Assembly: GCA_030142905.1 (NCBI GenBank)
Contig: JASJOG010000065.1
Location: 388,501 to 452,500 of the forward strand
Reading direction: 5' to 3'
DNA from: Heliopora coerulea
Taxonomy: Eukaryota; Cnidaria; Anthozoa; Scleralcyonacea; Helioporidae
Length of the DNA: 64,000 nt
Shown one piece after another: positions 19,955 to 31,346 of this stretch. Under the pieces are notes generated by a model that saw nothing but the letters and a program-made list of their open reading frames with translations, searched no databases and was not told the DNA's origin. The translations under genes and the position numbers were made by a program. Each line of letters begins with the position of its first letter. Position 1 is the first letter of the stretch.

Positions 19955-22429
19955 CTATTAATAAAAAAAGAATCACAAATGTAAGCATGGCATGCAACAC
20001 AGACACATACTGTAAGTTCTCATATTCATTACTTACTACCAGTAACTGATTGGAAAGCTTTTAGTACAGACATGGTGTTATCCCGAGGACTTTTTCATAG
20101 AAAGTGATAATATAAGACTTTTAGTGCTTTCAGTAAGGTTGATGGTCTGGTGGCATGCCTGAAAGATTCAAATGGCATGCCCAAAAGATTCTATGCAGCA
20201 CTGTGGTGCATGCAAGTGTGGTGCATGCAACTGTGATCCCACTATAAAGTCAAGCTTATACAATCAATTACATCATACTAATCTATCAAACAATTGCTGT
20301 TCTACAAAATAAAAGAGGAATGGACATGTAATATAAGAAATGATTACTGCATATTTTTAGCAATCAAACTTCATAATATTGTATTATCATATTATTAAAT
20401 AAAAAATAAAAAACCTGAACCTTACTAAATGCATCACCTGAATCTCTTGAATGTTTGCTCATTCTGTATTTCTGGATCTACTTCTCATGTTTTCACATGA
20501 ATGCCAATCAAACACTTTATATACATTTTGTGTCAGAGAGAAAGTAATAAATTAGAACTGATTCAAATCTTGAGAGTTTTATCTTCACAATATTTACTTG
20601 ACAATGTGTGAATAAATAGTACACTTGTATCTGATAAAATGTTTACAGTTCTTGTTTGCAATTAGGCATGAAAAATTTGTTTTAAATACCAAATTTCTAT
20701 GTGAACCTTGAAACTATTTTCCTTTGTTGCATTGGCAATCTTAGAAAACTGGGAATGTTGGTTTATTCAGCATCTTGATGAATCAGTACATGGACTGGGC
20801 AGAAAATTGGGGAGTCCATCAAATTTTGACTGAATTGAAATCCAAGATTTCAGATAAAATGAATATAAAACAGGTTTTGCTTTCATGCATTGGTACAATG
20901 TAGGCAGGTATTACAAGCATGGAAAGGTATATTTATTCTGATTTCTCTTTTTGCTTTGCCAATGTATCTTGAATAAATTGTTCAAGACTGTATCAAACTG
21001 TTCATCTGAAATACCCACTGCAGGCAAATGATTATTAACCATTTCCGAACAGACAACAACTATTCTATTATTTTACTCTGGTTAATGCAAGACAATTTTA
21101 CTTTTCAAGCAAAACCTCTAATCAAGAAAGTGTTAAGATTCTACACTACAACCATTCTCTGTCAAACATGAGAAATTTCATGTGCAACCTGTGGTATAAA
21201 TGTCAACTCAAAAAACTCTGTCAAAGTGAAAATTTCTTGCATACTTGAATTTCTTGTGAACTTGTATTGTTCCCAGCTGACGTAATAGATAGATCAGCAG
21301 AGCAACAGCCTGATAACCAGAAGACATATGCTTGAATTCTGCTCACGTGAGCCAAACTTTTTTAAGTTGATATCTGCAGTCTAAATGTATCATGACATTT
21401 TTCTTCATGACAGTTGAGGTTAACTGGTCAAATCATCTTGTCTCCTATTCTGGATAACTGACCATCCATATTCCTGAACTTTGAAAATGTACAGCTCAAC
21501 TTCATTAACTTAGATTATTCATTGTGTCCCCAAATGTCACTTGAAATACTAATTAAAAGTACACAAACAAGTATTCTACAATATCTATAAAATGAAGATT
21601 CTGCCAGTCAAGATAGTCTCATCATACCGCTAAGACCAAGCCAAATTCTTTCGTGAAATTGTTATTATCCATCATCAATACAATTGTTATACAACAAGGT
21701 AATACTATGTAGCCAATGTTTGCATTGTTTATAACATTATTTCCAGATTTTTGTCCTTGCTGCCAAACTCATATTCCATGCCTATTTAATGATGAAGTAT
21801 GGCACTCTTTAATTTACCACACTTTTACAAGATTCGGTGTCAACCAGATTATTAGGAGTCCCTTCCAGACTAAACCAGAAAAGCGTTCAAGTGTAGTTCC
21901 TGATTGCCGACAAGACAACGAAATAACAAGAAGGGACTAAAACCTAACAAACTGGCTAGCCCGCAACTGAAATTTAAAAGAATGAGGAAGACAATCCATG
22001 CCGAACGCTCCCGAAAAACACTCCCGAATTAAAACGCCAACCAATAAATTTCACATACTACCGCCTGGTAAACGTAAACCAAACTGCTCCAAACAGAGAG
22101 CCCTGGTCACGCCAAAAACTCAAACAATTAACACTGATGTTTAAATAAAACAATCACATAATGTTTCTTACCATATCTAAAAATAATCGTTAACGCAAAG
22201 CCCAAAATAAATTGCCCAAAATATATGTTCAGCCTACCGAGTTTGCACTGACGCTAAACTACATTTACATTCACCTGCATGAAGTCTAAACTGTGTATAC
22301 CTGTCTCCCGTCTATGGCAAGGCCCTGGATTCTAATATGCGGCTTTGCCTGATTTACTAAGGCAGTCGTTTTCCCTCGCGGGTTTCACTCACTGACCTTT
22401 ATATAACTCGTTTTATAAAATAACACGAG
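19955..22429. other. LZTFL1: LZTFL1 first intron / promoter side, start exon not located
   Basis: The start codon exon and promoter should lie here or a little further right. It would encode only a few residues and cannot be picked with confidence. Nothing else recognised. Confidence 0.45.
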
Positions 22430-22700
22430 TCCTACGCACGCTGTGATTGGACGAGCCTTATTTACTTTCAGAGTATAGAGACACGGTTGACGTTATTTTC
22501 ATTTTGTATTAGAGTACAGAGACATGAATGACGTCACGAAATAGAAAGTAGCTTTCGTGTCTCTGTACTGTGATAGAAACATGAATGACGCCATTTCAAC
22601 CAGAAAAATACCAAAAATCACTCGGCTACGCCTCATGTTTTCACAAGACATTTTTCTGGTTGAAATGACGTCATTCATGTTTCTATCACAGCACAGACAC
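22430..22700. repeat. Dispersed repeat Y, copy 2
   Basis: Same family as 14990-15320. It contains inner inverted copies: TGATAGAAACATGAATGACG and TGACGTCATTCATGTTTCTATCA about 100 bp apart, so the unit folds back on itself. Confidence 0.65.
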
Positions 22701-22803
22701 TGAAGCAATTTTCAGGAATCAGGCAAGTGAGAATATTTGAAAAGAATAAATATTTTGAACCATTGTAATGAAGTAACGCTGGTGGGTCTGGTGGCACGAT
22801 GGT

Positions 22804-22940
22804 TGTAACAACCGCTTCTAAATAATGTACTCTTTAATAAACTACATTTTAGAAAACTACAAAACTCATGGCATTGTAAAAGCGATATGCGCATGCACAA
22901 ACTGAACAACAATTGTCGGAGCGGTGGACTGGATATTACA
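22804..22940 (-). repeat. 3' LTR of Gypsy A (137 bp)
   Basis: Differs from the 5' LTR at roughly six to eight positions, so the insertion is not recent. It contains a palindromic TGCATGCGCA and a TTTATTAAAG stretch. Confidence 0.9.
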
Positions 22941-23223
22941 TTTCTCCTTTTCTCCAAAGACAGTCTCCTCCTGGAGTAAAAACGCAACTATAAAAACAAT
23001 GTCCTAAGTGTCAAGTGTTCCAAGCTTAGATAGAAAATGTTTTCAAGAGTATAATGTTTGTGCTCAGTGTTACGCGTAGCTTAGTAACGTTCAGGTAATA
23101 TAGTCTTTCGGATAGCCTGGTCGTCTTCGATCACGTCTTGGTCTGGTCACAGCTGCTGGAGTCTCTGATGGCTTGTTCTGTTCCATTTTGTCACTGCTGC
23201 TGGTTTCAGCTGTTTCCTCTGCG

Positions 23224-24308
23224 CTAATGATAATCTCCTCTTGGGCTGACTGAGGGTTGGTATTCAGTAGGAATTTTCTCTCTCCAATCCTCTGGGGTTG
23301 ATTCTTTATCCCGGTCGTCCCTCTCTCCGCTGGTATTGTCCTGGATTAACGCGTTGGCAATCTTGAACTGGCTTGCATCTCGATACACTTCCCGTCCATC
23401 TGTGATCCTCCGTGCTGCAATGCTTGATCCGTCGGTTCGGGTTACGATGTAGAATGCTGGTTCATATACTGTAGCCCATTTGTTTCTCTTCTTTTGCTTC
23501 AGTAGTACATGATCTCCTACAACGAAGGTGTGTTCTTTGGTGTTCCTGTTCTCAGCATTCCGTTTGATCTTTTCTTTGTATCTCTCATCCCTCTCATTGA
23601 TGGCTGTGTCACGGGCATTCTCACTACTTTCCCTCTTTTGATGGTCTAACTTGGTTCTGACTTGTCTGTTCGTGAGGGCCTCATATGGTGATACTCCGGT
23701 GGCAGGGTGTGGTGTTGAGCGGTAGCCTGTCGGCATTTCTTGAATAGCTATGCTGCCATTTCTGCGTGTTCCGGGGTGACTCGATGATGGTGAAATCCCT
23801 CTGTTTTAGCAAACTTGGCAAATTCTCTAGAATTGAACGGTGGTCCGTTGTCACTTTCCAGCTGTCTTGGGGTTCCATGAGTGGTAAACATTGTTTTGAG
23901 CTTCTCCATGGTTGGTTGAAAAGCTGTCGAGTGGGTCTTCGCGACTTCAGGATATCTTGTTCTCTTGTCTATGGCTACTACATTGTAGTGTCCATCGGGG
24001 TAAGGTCCACTGAAGTCCACAGCTATAACATCCCACGGTTTTTTTGGTATGTCTGTGACTTTGACAGGTTCCTACCTGTGTTGCTTTGTGGTAACCTGAC
24101 ATTCATAGCACTGACCTATGATCTGTTCGATCATACTGTTCATGGTTGGAAACCAATATTTTCCTCTTATCATCTGCTTTGTTTTGGTCATTCCCAGATG
24201 TCCAAGGTGGTGTGCGGCCTTGATGACTTTCCTCTGTAGGCTTCTGGGGATAATAATCTGATTCATTCGGAAGAGTAGGCCATCAACTGCATACAACTCA
24301 TTCTGCAC
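23224..24308 (-). pseudogene. Gypsy A integrase
   Basis: Three frames cover one integrase. 24072-24308 holds the zinc-binding part (HHLGHLGMTK ... QCYECQ, an HHCC motif). 23748-24020 holds the catalytic core with DFSGPYP and ESDNGPPF, the first two acidic residues. 23224-23736 holds the tail (TPHPATGVSPYEALTNR, then a basic C-terminus with HTFVVGDHVLLKQ). A stop before the core and a frameshift after HAEMAA, near the expected catalytic Glu, break it. Confidence 0.88.
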
Positions 24309-24401
24309 ACTGTAGAACGGTGCGACATCTGGGTCCTTTTTGTGACGCTCCCAGTCTCCGGAAAGTATCCTGACGGACAGTTTTTGGAGTTGGTTATCTT
24401 T

Positions 24402-25677
24402 TCAAGTTTTTTCCTTGATTTGGTCTACAACAACAGCATGTTCGGATGTCACGACATACTTGATTACTCTCTCTACAACATCGTTTCCTTTCTCTGGCAA
24501 TGGGTGTCTTGATGAGAAGTCAAGTGGATCTGCAGCATCCTTTCCGGGCCCGTAGATTAGCTCGAAGTCGACATCTTGCATTCCCATGACCCATTTTTCA
24601 ATTCTTGGTGGGAATTGCATGGTTGCCTTGTTAAACATTGGGAGCAGTGGCTTGTGGGCTGTGATGATCTTCAATTTTGGTGCTCCCAGGAGGTAAATAC
24701 TGAACCTGTTCTTTGCCCAGCGTACTGCCAGGGCATCTTTCTCTGTCTGGCTGTATCTTCTCTCTGTATCGGTCATGGTGGGACTTATGAAGTGGACTGG
24801 CTGGAGACCGCAACCTGTCTCCTGAAATAACCTGGCTGAGAGTCCTTCGTGGTAGCTGGCTTCCACTCTCACAACGATTGGTTTAGCTGGGTTGAAGTAT
24901 GCCATGGTACTTTCACTTGTTATGCTTGCCTTCAGCTTCTCAAATGCTCCACTCTCTTCTGCTCTCCATTTGAACTTTGTATCTTTATGGGTCAGCTTTC
25001 GCAAGGGTGCGGTTAGTGATGCATATCTTGGGATGAACTTTAAAAAGTATCCGGTCATACCGAGGAAACTTCTCACAGCTTCTTTTGATTCTGGTGGGCT
25101 GCTTTCTTTGACAGCTCTGATCTTCTCTGGGTTTGACTTTAATCCGTCCTTTGTGAACTTATGCCCATAGAACTCTATCTCCTCGACTCCAAACTGGCAC
25201 TTGTCAGGGTTGAATGTGATTCCAAAATCCACTGCTCTCTGCAGGACTGCTTCCAGCGTCTTGTTGTGTTCCTCTATGTTTCTTCCTCCTAGCAGGATAT
25301 CATCCCGTTGGTTCAGGCATCTTGGTATGTCTCCAAATATTCGGTAGATAGCTTCATCAAAGAGATCTTGGGATGCTTTTGCTCCAAAAATCAGGCGTTT
25401 TGGTCGCATATTCCCCCCACGGGGTGCTGAAAGTGGCAATTTTCCTGGATTCTGGATCGAGTAGGAGTTGGTGGTAGCCCTGCCTCATGTCAAGCTTTGA
25501 GAAGACATTACAATCGTGGAACTTGTGCATGAAGTCTTCAACAATCGTTCCCTGAATTATCCTATATCTGTCCATGAATTTGTTGGGTACCCTGAGGTCT
25601 ACGCTGGCTCTGATCATGTGCGGTTCAAGTTTTTCCTTGTCCACAGCGTTGAACTTTGGCTTTGGTTGAACGACCAA
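24402..25677 (-). pseudogene. Gypsy A reverse transcriptase and RNase H
   Basis: 25357-25677 has VDLRVPNKFM and FSKLDMRQGYHQL (motif A aspartate). A frameshift around 25357-25439 follows TFSTPWG, and the frame 24402-25439 continues with LIFGAKASQDLF. The YxDD box reads QRDDILLGG. The RNase H start reads VRVEAS where VRVDAS is usual, and the later HFISPTMTDTERRYSQTEKD and AHKPL are recognisable. Replacement of the first RNase H Asp by Glu suggests relaxed selection. Confidence 0.88.
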
Positions 25678-25740
25678 GGGTGAGCACCATGTGATTGCCT
25701 CACCTTCAGGTACCTCTTCAAATATTTCCTCTTCTATACA

Positions 25741-26697
25741 CTACCTCAGCCATTTCTTTAATGGTTCTTGCAAGTAGTAGGCCACTGGTCTCGGCCTTTG
25801 GGCTACGGGCACTGCTTCTGGTCTCATGCTAAACTTCGCATAGAACTCTTTTCCATTCTTGATGTCTCTGATCTTTCCGATGCCCTTGAATAGGTCACTG
25901 TATTGATCGGTGATTTCCTTGATTTCAAGTTTGAGACCTTTATCCCGTTTGACACTTTTGATACTTGGTGGCTCTTCCTGGATTCTCAGGTCATTGGTCT
26001 CGGCGAAGGAGCCATCTTCTCTGATCTGTAGCATAACCAGCTCTTGAAGGGTATTTTTGCTGATGAGGGGTGGAGAATTGATTCTTCTTCTGACCACAAC
26101 AAATTTTGCGACTGCTCCACAGGTCTGGTTCCTTACAGTGGCTGTAAATTCTCCCTTCACAGGTAGCTCACTCTGTAAGGTGCTTAGCTTTACTCTGCTT
26201 GATTGTAGTGTAGGTTTCATATTGGACCGATTTACCAGTGCTTTAAATTGGTGTTCATCCATAACATTTACTTCTGCTCCGCTATCGGGCTCAGCTCTCA
26301 CATCAACATCTTCTATTCTCACTGAAACAGTTCTGTCTTCACCATCTGTTTTGACTTTCTTCACTTGCTTCAGGTGTCTTACGGCTTGGCAGAAGAACTC
26401 ATCATCGGAACTTGTTGAGTTGCCAGCACCTTCTTCTTCATCATCTTCATCTTCCATGGTTCTCTTCACGTGGCGCTTGTCCCTTGGATTCTCTGGTGGT
26501 TGGTGACGGCGTCTTCTCTCTTGGCCTTTCTTGCTGTTGGGTAGGCCTTTGGACTTGCACACAGAACTGAAGTGATTGAACTTTTGACATTTCATACATT
26601 TTTTCCCATACGCTGGACAGTTCTTGCCTTCCTCGTGTGTTCCTGTTTGTCCGCAGTATCCACAGGGTTGCTTTGTTTGTTCTTGGGCGGACGCCAC
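25741..26697 (-). pseudogene. Gypsy A zinc knuckles and protease
   Basis: Two zinc knuckles (CGYCGQTGTHEEGKNC and CMKCQKFNHFSSVC) are followed by an acidic stretch and an aspartic protease with RAEPDSGAEVNVM; DSG is the active-site triad. An in-frame TAG at 25741 separates it from the RT. The knuckles sit on the pol frame, as in mag-like Gypsy elements. Confidence 0.85.
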
Positions 26698-27329
26698 TTA
26701 TCAGACTCTCGTCCAAGCGTCTTCACATCTTGAGGAATTTTCATGTCGCTTACTTTAAGTGAGATATCTTCGATTTGAGAAGCTTCTGTCAAAAACTGTG
26801 TCAAATCCCATTTCTTGTTGATGGCTTTCTGGATGAGCGATCGATTTTGTATTGTTTGGATGAGGTGTTCCAAGATTCGTTCATTGCAGTTGGCTTCGAA
26901 GTCGCAGTCATTGGCCTTCTCTCTTAACCGTGCAGCATAAGCGTTCGTTGTTTCGTCATGTGCCGGTCTCATTTTGAGGAATACGTATCTTGCGTGGTGT
27001 TTATTTTTCTTCGGCTTGAAGTAGTCGTTCAGCTTCTTTCTCAACTTAACGTAGTCGTTATCGCCATCTGTCGGATTTGTCAAACTTTTCTCCAGGCGAG
27101 CGAGTTCTTTTCCGCCGTAAATGATGAGCGCATCTTTCTTGTCGAGTGGTTCCGTAATCTAAAAATACCTGAATTCGCGTTCGATTTCCTCGAGGCAGTC
27201 GTCCCACGCTTTTCTTGTGGCTATCGGGTCATCTCCTGGGGTAAATGGTTGAGATTTTAGGTTTCTCGTTGCGATAATAACTTGCACTGGACCTGCTTGG
27301 TTGGTCGGTGGTTGTTCCGTGTCAGACAT
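26592..27329 (-). pseudogene. Gypsy A gag
   Basis: The ATG at 27329 (MSDTEQPPTNQAG) opens gag. An in-frame TAG at 27159-27161 breaks it after about 56 codons, and the same frame continues with ITEPLDKKDALIIYGGKELA. The capsid-like part (PTDGDNDYVKLRKKLNDYF, YVFLKMRPAHDETTNAYAAR) is typical of Gypsy gag. Confidence 0.82.
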
Positions 27330-27474
27330 GTTTGCTTGTCAATCGATGGATTCATGCGTCGTAGTATTTCGCTTGCTTGCCTCTCTCGCTGGGCTTCAAA
27401 CCTTTCTTGCAAGGTTTCTCTTGCTTTCTTCTCTGTTACAGTTGCTTAATCGAGCGTGTTTTCCTCGTCGCCAG

Positions 27475-27611
27475 TGTAACAACCGCTTCTAAATAATGCA
27501 CTCTTTAATAAATTACATTTTAGACAACTTCAAAACTCATGGCATTGTAAAAGCGATATGCGCATGCACAAACTGAACTATAATTGTCGGAGCGGTGGAC
27601 TGGATATTACA
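27475..27611 (-). repeat. 5' LTR of Gypsy A (137 bp)
   Basis: Immediately downstream on the minus strand the sequence reads CTGGCGACGAGGAAAAC, in the position of the primer-binding site. The cognate tRNA is not assigned. Confidence 0.9.
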
Positions 27612-28394
27612 GTGGTGGTACACGTGTCTCTCATCACTGTGACTATGGTTGGATTCTGGCTCCGTGCTGTTATCAGATTAAAGTTACCTTTATCACATGT
27701 GAGAAGAGTGTTGTCCAGTTTGACTCTGCCAAGCATCGCAGGTTTTCTCCGGGTACTCCGGTGTCCTCCTGCACTAACACTGGATCCATGAGGGGTGGAC
27801 CTTACTGGACTTCATGGGAGGACACCATACGTAGCTGATAGGGTTATCCAGTATAAATGAAGACAGTAAAGGCTAACGCATATGTTCTACTCGTGAAAAC
27901 AAGGTCAGTTGCAGCGTTAGATATGAGTTTTATTCATGAGTTATCGGAATGCTTTTTATATGTCAGTCCTTGGCTTGGGAGATTGCCAAGCACTGTCAGT
28001 GTTTATAAACTCGAACTGAATGATTTCTTTTTCGTTCAATAGTTATGATTAATATTACTTACTACTTCTCTGATATTGCTGCGATATACCAAGCGTGCTC
28101 GAATGTGAAAATCAAGAGAGCATTATTTAGCGCAACGTTGTCCGATGGGGTGGAAGAGTGGGCTAGAGCTCACTTAGATAATGTTGTAAGTGTAACAGCA
28201 GGAATAAGGTGTGTATCATGTTGACCATATGGTGAAATGGTTGATGCATTGTATTGTGGTGTGTTCTCATTGAGTTAGTTGGTCACCCGAGCTGGGATTC
28301 GAGTCAGGATTCCTAACAACAGAGTAACGCATTTCTAATCTAAAAATGTATGTGATCGCTTCGTATCCGCGTCTGGAACTAATCCTCACCATAA
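27612..28394. other. Intergenic DNA, no gene assigned
   Basis: A 70-80 codon plus-strand stretch (about 27612-27838) with GGTRVSHHCDYGWIL and FSPGTPVSS looks composition-wise like coding sequence but matches no family I can name. Nothing else seen. Confidence 0.4.
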
Positions 28395-28505
28395 TCTCAA
28401 CCCGAACGTGAATTCGAATCTGAATTCGAATCTGAATTCGAATCCCAGCTCGAATCCCAGCTCGAATCCCAACTCGAATCCCAACTGGAATTTTAACTCG
28501 GGTTC
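28395..28505. repeat. Degenerate 12-bp tandem repeat
   Basis: About eight units related to GAATTCGAATCT, grading into CAGCTCGAATCC. The minus strand reads as an (IR)n/(GIRA)n peptide, which is an artefact of the repeat. Confidence 0.85.
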
Positions 28506-28526
28506 TTGCTGTCCTCGTTCCCATTA

Positions 28527-29508
28527 TAGTGGAACCTGTATATAACGGCCCTGTATTAAGCGGCCACCCTCTATTAAGCGGCCAGTTTTCAAAGTCCCGA
28601 ATTTTGCCCATACACATGCTGTAATTGTTACCTCTATTAAGCGGCCACCTCTATTAAGCGGTCGCGGCCACCCTTAAGCAGTCCCATGTTTGTCTTTCTT
28701 TGTTCTTTTTACCTGTATTAAGCGGTCACCCTTAAACGGAAACCCAAAGCCACATGTCTTTTCATGCAGTATTTTCTTGTGTCTGATTGTGGTTAAGAAG
28801 CGATCCATCATCATTATAGAAATGACAATGCTAATGCTTATAATTAACCGTTCATTATGGTCAATTCTTTCCAGATGTCAGCAATGAGCTGCAGTACAAA
28901 ATCACGAGATGCAAAAAATTTTGTTTCGAATCTGCTTCCCTCTAGCTCTACTTGAAATTACTTTTTCAGATAGCTTCTTCTTGAGCAGTGTGATTGTGAA
29001 GAAATGGCTTCCAAACGTATATTTGTACGAGATTTCCAGGTCATAACCTCCACCACTTTCAATGCGCTTGCCCTTTACAGTGACTTTTCCGTTGCTTGTT
29101 GGTTTGAATTTTATTTCCAACAACGCTACTTTAGCAAAATTTCCGTTTTATCTCCACGTTGATCGTAAGAACTATGAAATGACGGAATGAGATGTATGTC
29201 GTTGTGAACTGTAAGTCAGAAATACTGCATGGTAGAGCAAAAGACAATTGATTGTACCTTTTCATAACTTTACGTTTATTGCACCGCTCCATTTACAAGT
29301 TAGCAACTTTGTTGAAAGTAAAGATCGCCTGAAAGAGCATTGATTTTCTTACTGTTTGCTTGAATGTAGTGTCGTATGACACGCTATTGAAATCGACATT
29401 TGACCACGCCCAGTGAGTATTTTTAGTGATCCTGTATTAAGCGGCCACCAGCATTAAGCGGCCAGTTTCGGAAGTCCCGAGGGTGGCCGTTATGTACAGG
29501 TTCTACTG
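28527..29508. mobile_element. pogo/Tigger-like nonautonomous DNA transposon, 982 bp
   Basis: Ends TAGTGGAACCTGTATATAAC and (inverted) CAGTAGAACCTGTACATAAC are flanked by TA on each side, as in Tc1/mariner-pogo elements. Subterminal AAGCGGCCACC/AAGCGGCCAG units are repeated about nine times in the two ends. The middle has a 73-codon minus-strand frame (28902-29123, KVTVKGKRIESGGGYDLEI) that may be a relic of the element's protein; it is not identified. Confidence 0.8.
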
Positions 29509-29781
29509 TAATTTCTTTCCGTATTGTCATCAAAGTGTGTTTTCACTTATTAATTAATCCAATGCTTTGAAGTCTTTTCAGTTTGTTTTTATCTTCTGAC
29601 ACTGTCGATTTGTAAACTTTGAAGAAAGCGTTCTAGTCTTCCGATCGTTCCTTCATTCGTTTGTTCGATATTACATTGTTAGTTCGTTCATCTAAAAGCC
29701 TGTTTCTCGCTAATTTGTACGCTCACTTTTTTTGCTCCTTTTTATCGTTTTGCTTGATTATTTCCTCGAAACCATTAAAAG

Positions 29782-29872
29782 AAATTCTGCAGCAGAGACT
29801 GTTCAACAGGAGCTATTGTTTGTTGGACAAGAATCTGGTAAGCTGATTGCAATCAGGGACATCATCCAAAAG
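29782..29872 (+). pseudogene. DDX52: DDX52-like exon a (91 bp)
   Basis: Acceptor ccattaaaag, donor AAAG|gtaaag. The first base completes an Arg codon. It encodes [20 protein letters not shown] and then [10 protein letters not shown], matching human DDX52 [20 protein letters not shown]. Confidence 0.85.
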
Positions 29873-30243
29873 GTAAAGGCACTTGGCTTTACTATAAATC
29901 CCAGTTTACGCAAGGGTGTTTGATATAGCGGACACGGTAAATGTCGACTAAATAAAAAGATAAGAAAAACCCCACTGGCACACGTACACAAAACCTACCG
30001 AGTAAACGTAAAATAACAAGCCAAAACTCTGTTTACGGGTTTAGCACAAAGTGGAGGTACCTCGTCCAAAACCTCTTTTGTGTAATAATCCGACAGCAAT
30101 TTAAAGTAGAGGGTTGCGTAAGATCTTTTTATGAAATTGAAAAGGTGAAAGGTTGTGTATTGGAGAAAATACTACGACGAGAGTCTAACCGTTCGAGAAA
30201 AGGCCCCTCGTCAAGGTTAAAGGCGATCTACTGATGAAGGACC

Positions 30244-30587
30244 TGTAGTGGGATTTGATATCATTAGAATTGCTAATATTGTATCACTGTATATAAGTAG
30301 GTAGCATTTTAGACCCCGTTCACACGATACCGGTACGAAATGAAACCGTAACGAAATTATTATGGTTAGGCCTTGCGTTCACACGGTGCCGGTATGAAAA
30401 AGCATGAAACCGTAATGCTAACCGTAACGATTTGAAACCGTAATGTGAAACCGTAATCGTGTGAACAGGTTCGTACCGTGATATTTTGATACCGGTGCAG
30501 TTTCGTACCGCTATCATGTGAACGGGGTCTTAAATAAACGTCGGATTTCGTCTAATGTGCTTGTTCTAAACAGTATTAAACATTACA
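30244..30587 (+). repeat. 5' LTR of Gypsy B, enlarged by a MITE
   Basis: 344 bp in place; about 123 bp once the 30312-30529 insert and its TTA duplication are discounted, matching the 3' LTR. It holds a TATATAAG promoter-like box just before the insert. Confidence 0.9.
30312..30529. mobile_element. PIF/Harbinger-like MITE, 218 bp, TSD TTA
   Basis: Termini GACCCCGTTCACACGATACC and (inverted) GACCCCGTTCACATGATAGC, with TTA repeated on both sides. A 3-bp TWA duplication is the PIF/Harbinger habit. The interior is built of repeated GAAACCGTAA/CGGTACGAA words. The 3' LTR lacks it, which fixes the boundaries exactly. Confidence 0.85.
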
Positions 30588-30603
30588 TGGTGGCAGCGGT
30601 GGG

Positions 30604-31345
30604 ATGATCGGTGCCGAAATGGATGGGTTTGTAAAACCTAACCAAGTCTCCTTCGAAGGAAACGCAGCTGAGAAATGGCGAAGATTTTAGCAAAAGTTCG
30701 AAATATTGATTGTTGCCTCGGGCAATGAAAAGAAATCAAAGAAAGAGAAATGTTGTATGCTTTTAAATCTTGCCGGAGAACAAGCGATCGAAGTTTACAA
30801 CACATTTACGTTTACGGACAGAGAAGAAGAAGATGATCCTGAAGTGCTGATGAGAAAATTTGAAGAGTACTGCAATCCGAAAAGAAATATAACGTATGAA
30901 CGATATTTATTCAACACTCGTATGCAAGGGCTTAACGAAACCATTGATTACAAGCCAAGAATTGTGAATTCAGCGCTCTATGCGATGAGCTGATTCGAGA
31001 TAGAATAGTTGTTAGCATTCGAGACAATTCAGTTAGAAGTTGGTTACTTCGAGAGGCGGACTTAGATCTAAAAAACGCGATAGACATTTGTCGACTTGCA
31101 GAACAAACACAAAGTCATATGGATGCATTGAAGAACAACCCGATAACAATAGACGAGGTTCAAAGAGACTTAATAAAAACAAAGCGTATTGAAAGTAAAA
31201 GAAAGAAACACGGACATTCGAGTCGTGAAACAGACGAAGTTCAATGCAAATTTTATGGGAAGAAGCATCAAAGGGAGAAACGGAAATGCCCCGCCTTTGG
31301 AAAGAATTGCAAGAAATGTGGTAAGCAAAACCACTTTGCAAAGGT
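30604..31345 (+). pseudogene. Gypsy B gag and first part of zinc knuckle
   Basis: Frame fragments read DGFVKPNQVSFEGNAAEKW, KCCMLLNLAGEQAIEVY and RKFEEYCNPKRNITYERY, typical of Gypsy gag, with several stops (a TAG near 30690 and TGA/TAG near 30990-31010). It ends in CKKCGKQNHFAKV, where the Tc1 insertion interrupts the CCHC knuckle before its last Cys. Confidence 0.8.
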
Positions 31346-31346
31346 A

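Larger units (their letters stand above)
22804..27611 (-). mobile_element. Gypsy-type LTR retrotransposon A, 4.8 kb, decayed
   Basis: Bounded by two 137-bp direct repeats beginning TGTAATATCC and ending GGTTGTTACA on the minus strand. Flanks are atggt on the left and gtggt on the right, a one-mismatch 5-bp target duplication. A purine tract GGAGAAAAGGAGAAA lies next to the 3' LTR (22941 side). Order gag, zinc knuckles, protease, RT, RNase H, integrase is that of Gypsy (Metaviridae). Stops and frameshifts in every segment make it inactive. Confidence 0.92.

Noticed and set aside
27584..27838. Plus-strand frame with FSPGTPVSSC as an exon
   Set aside because: It starts inside the Gypsy LTR, no splice signals fit, and the family is unknown to me.
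30180..30243. CTGATGAAGG as a hammerhead core before Gypsy B
   Set aside because: No GAAA box follows within a plausible stem II distance.
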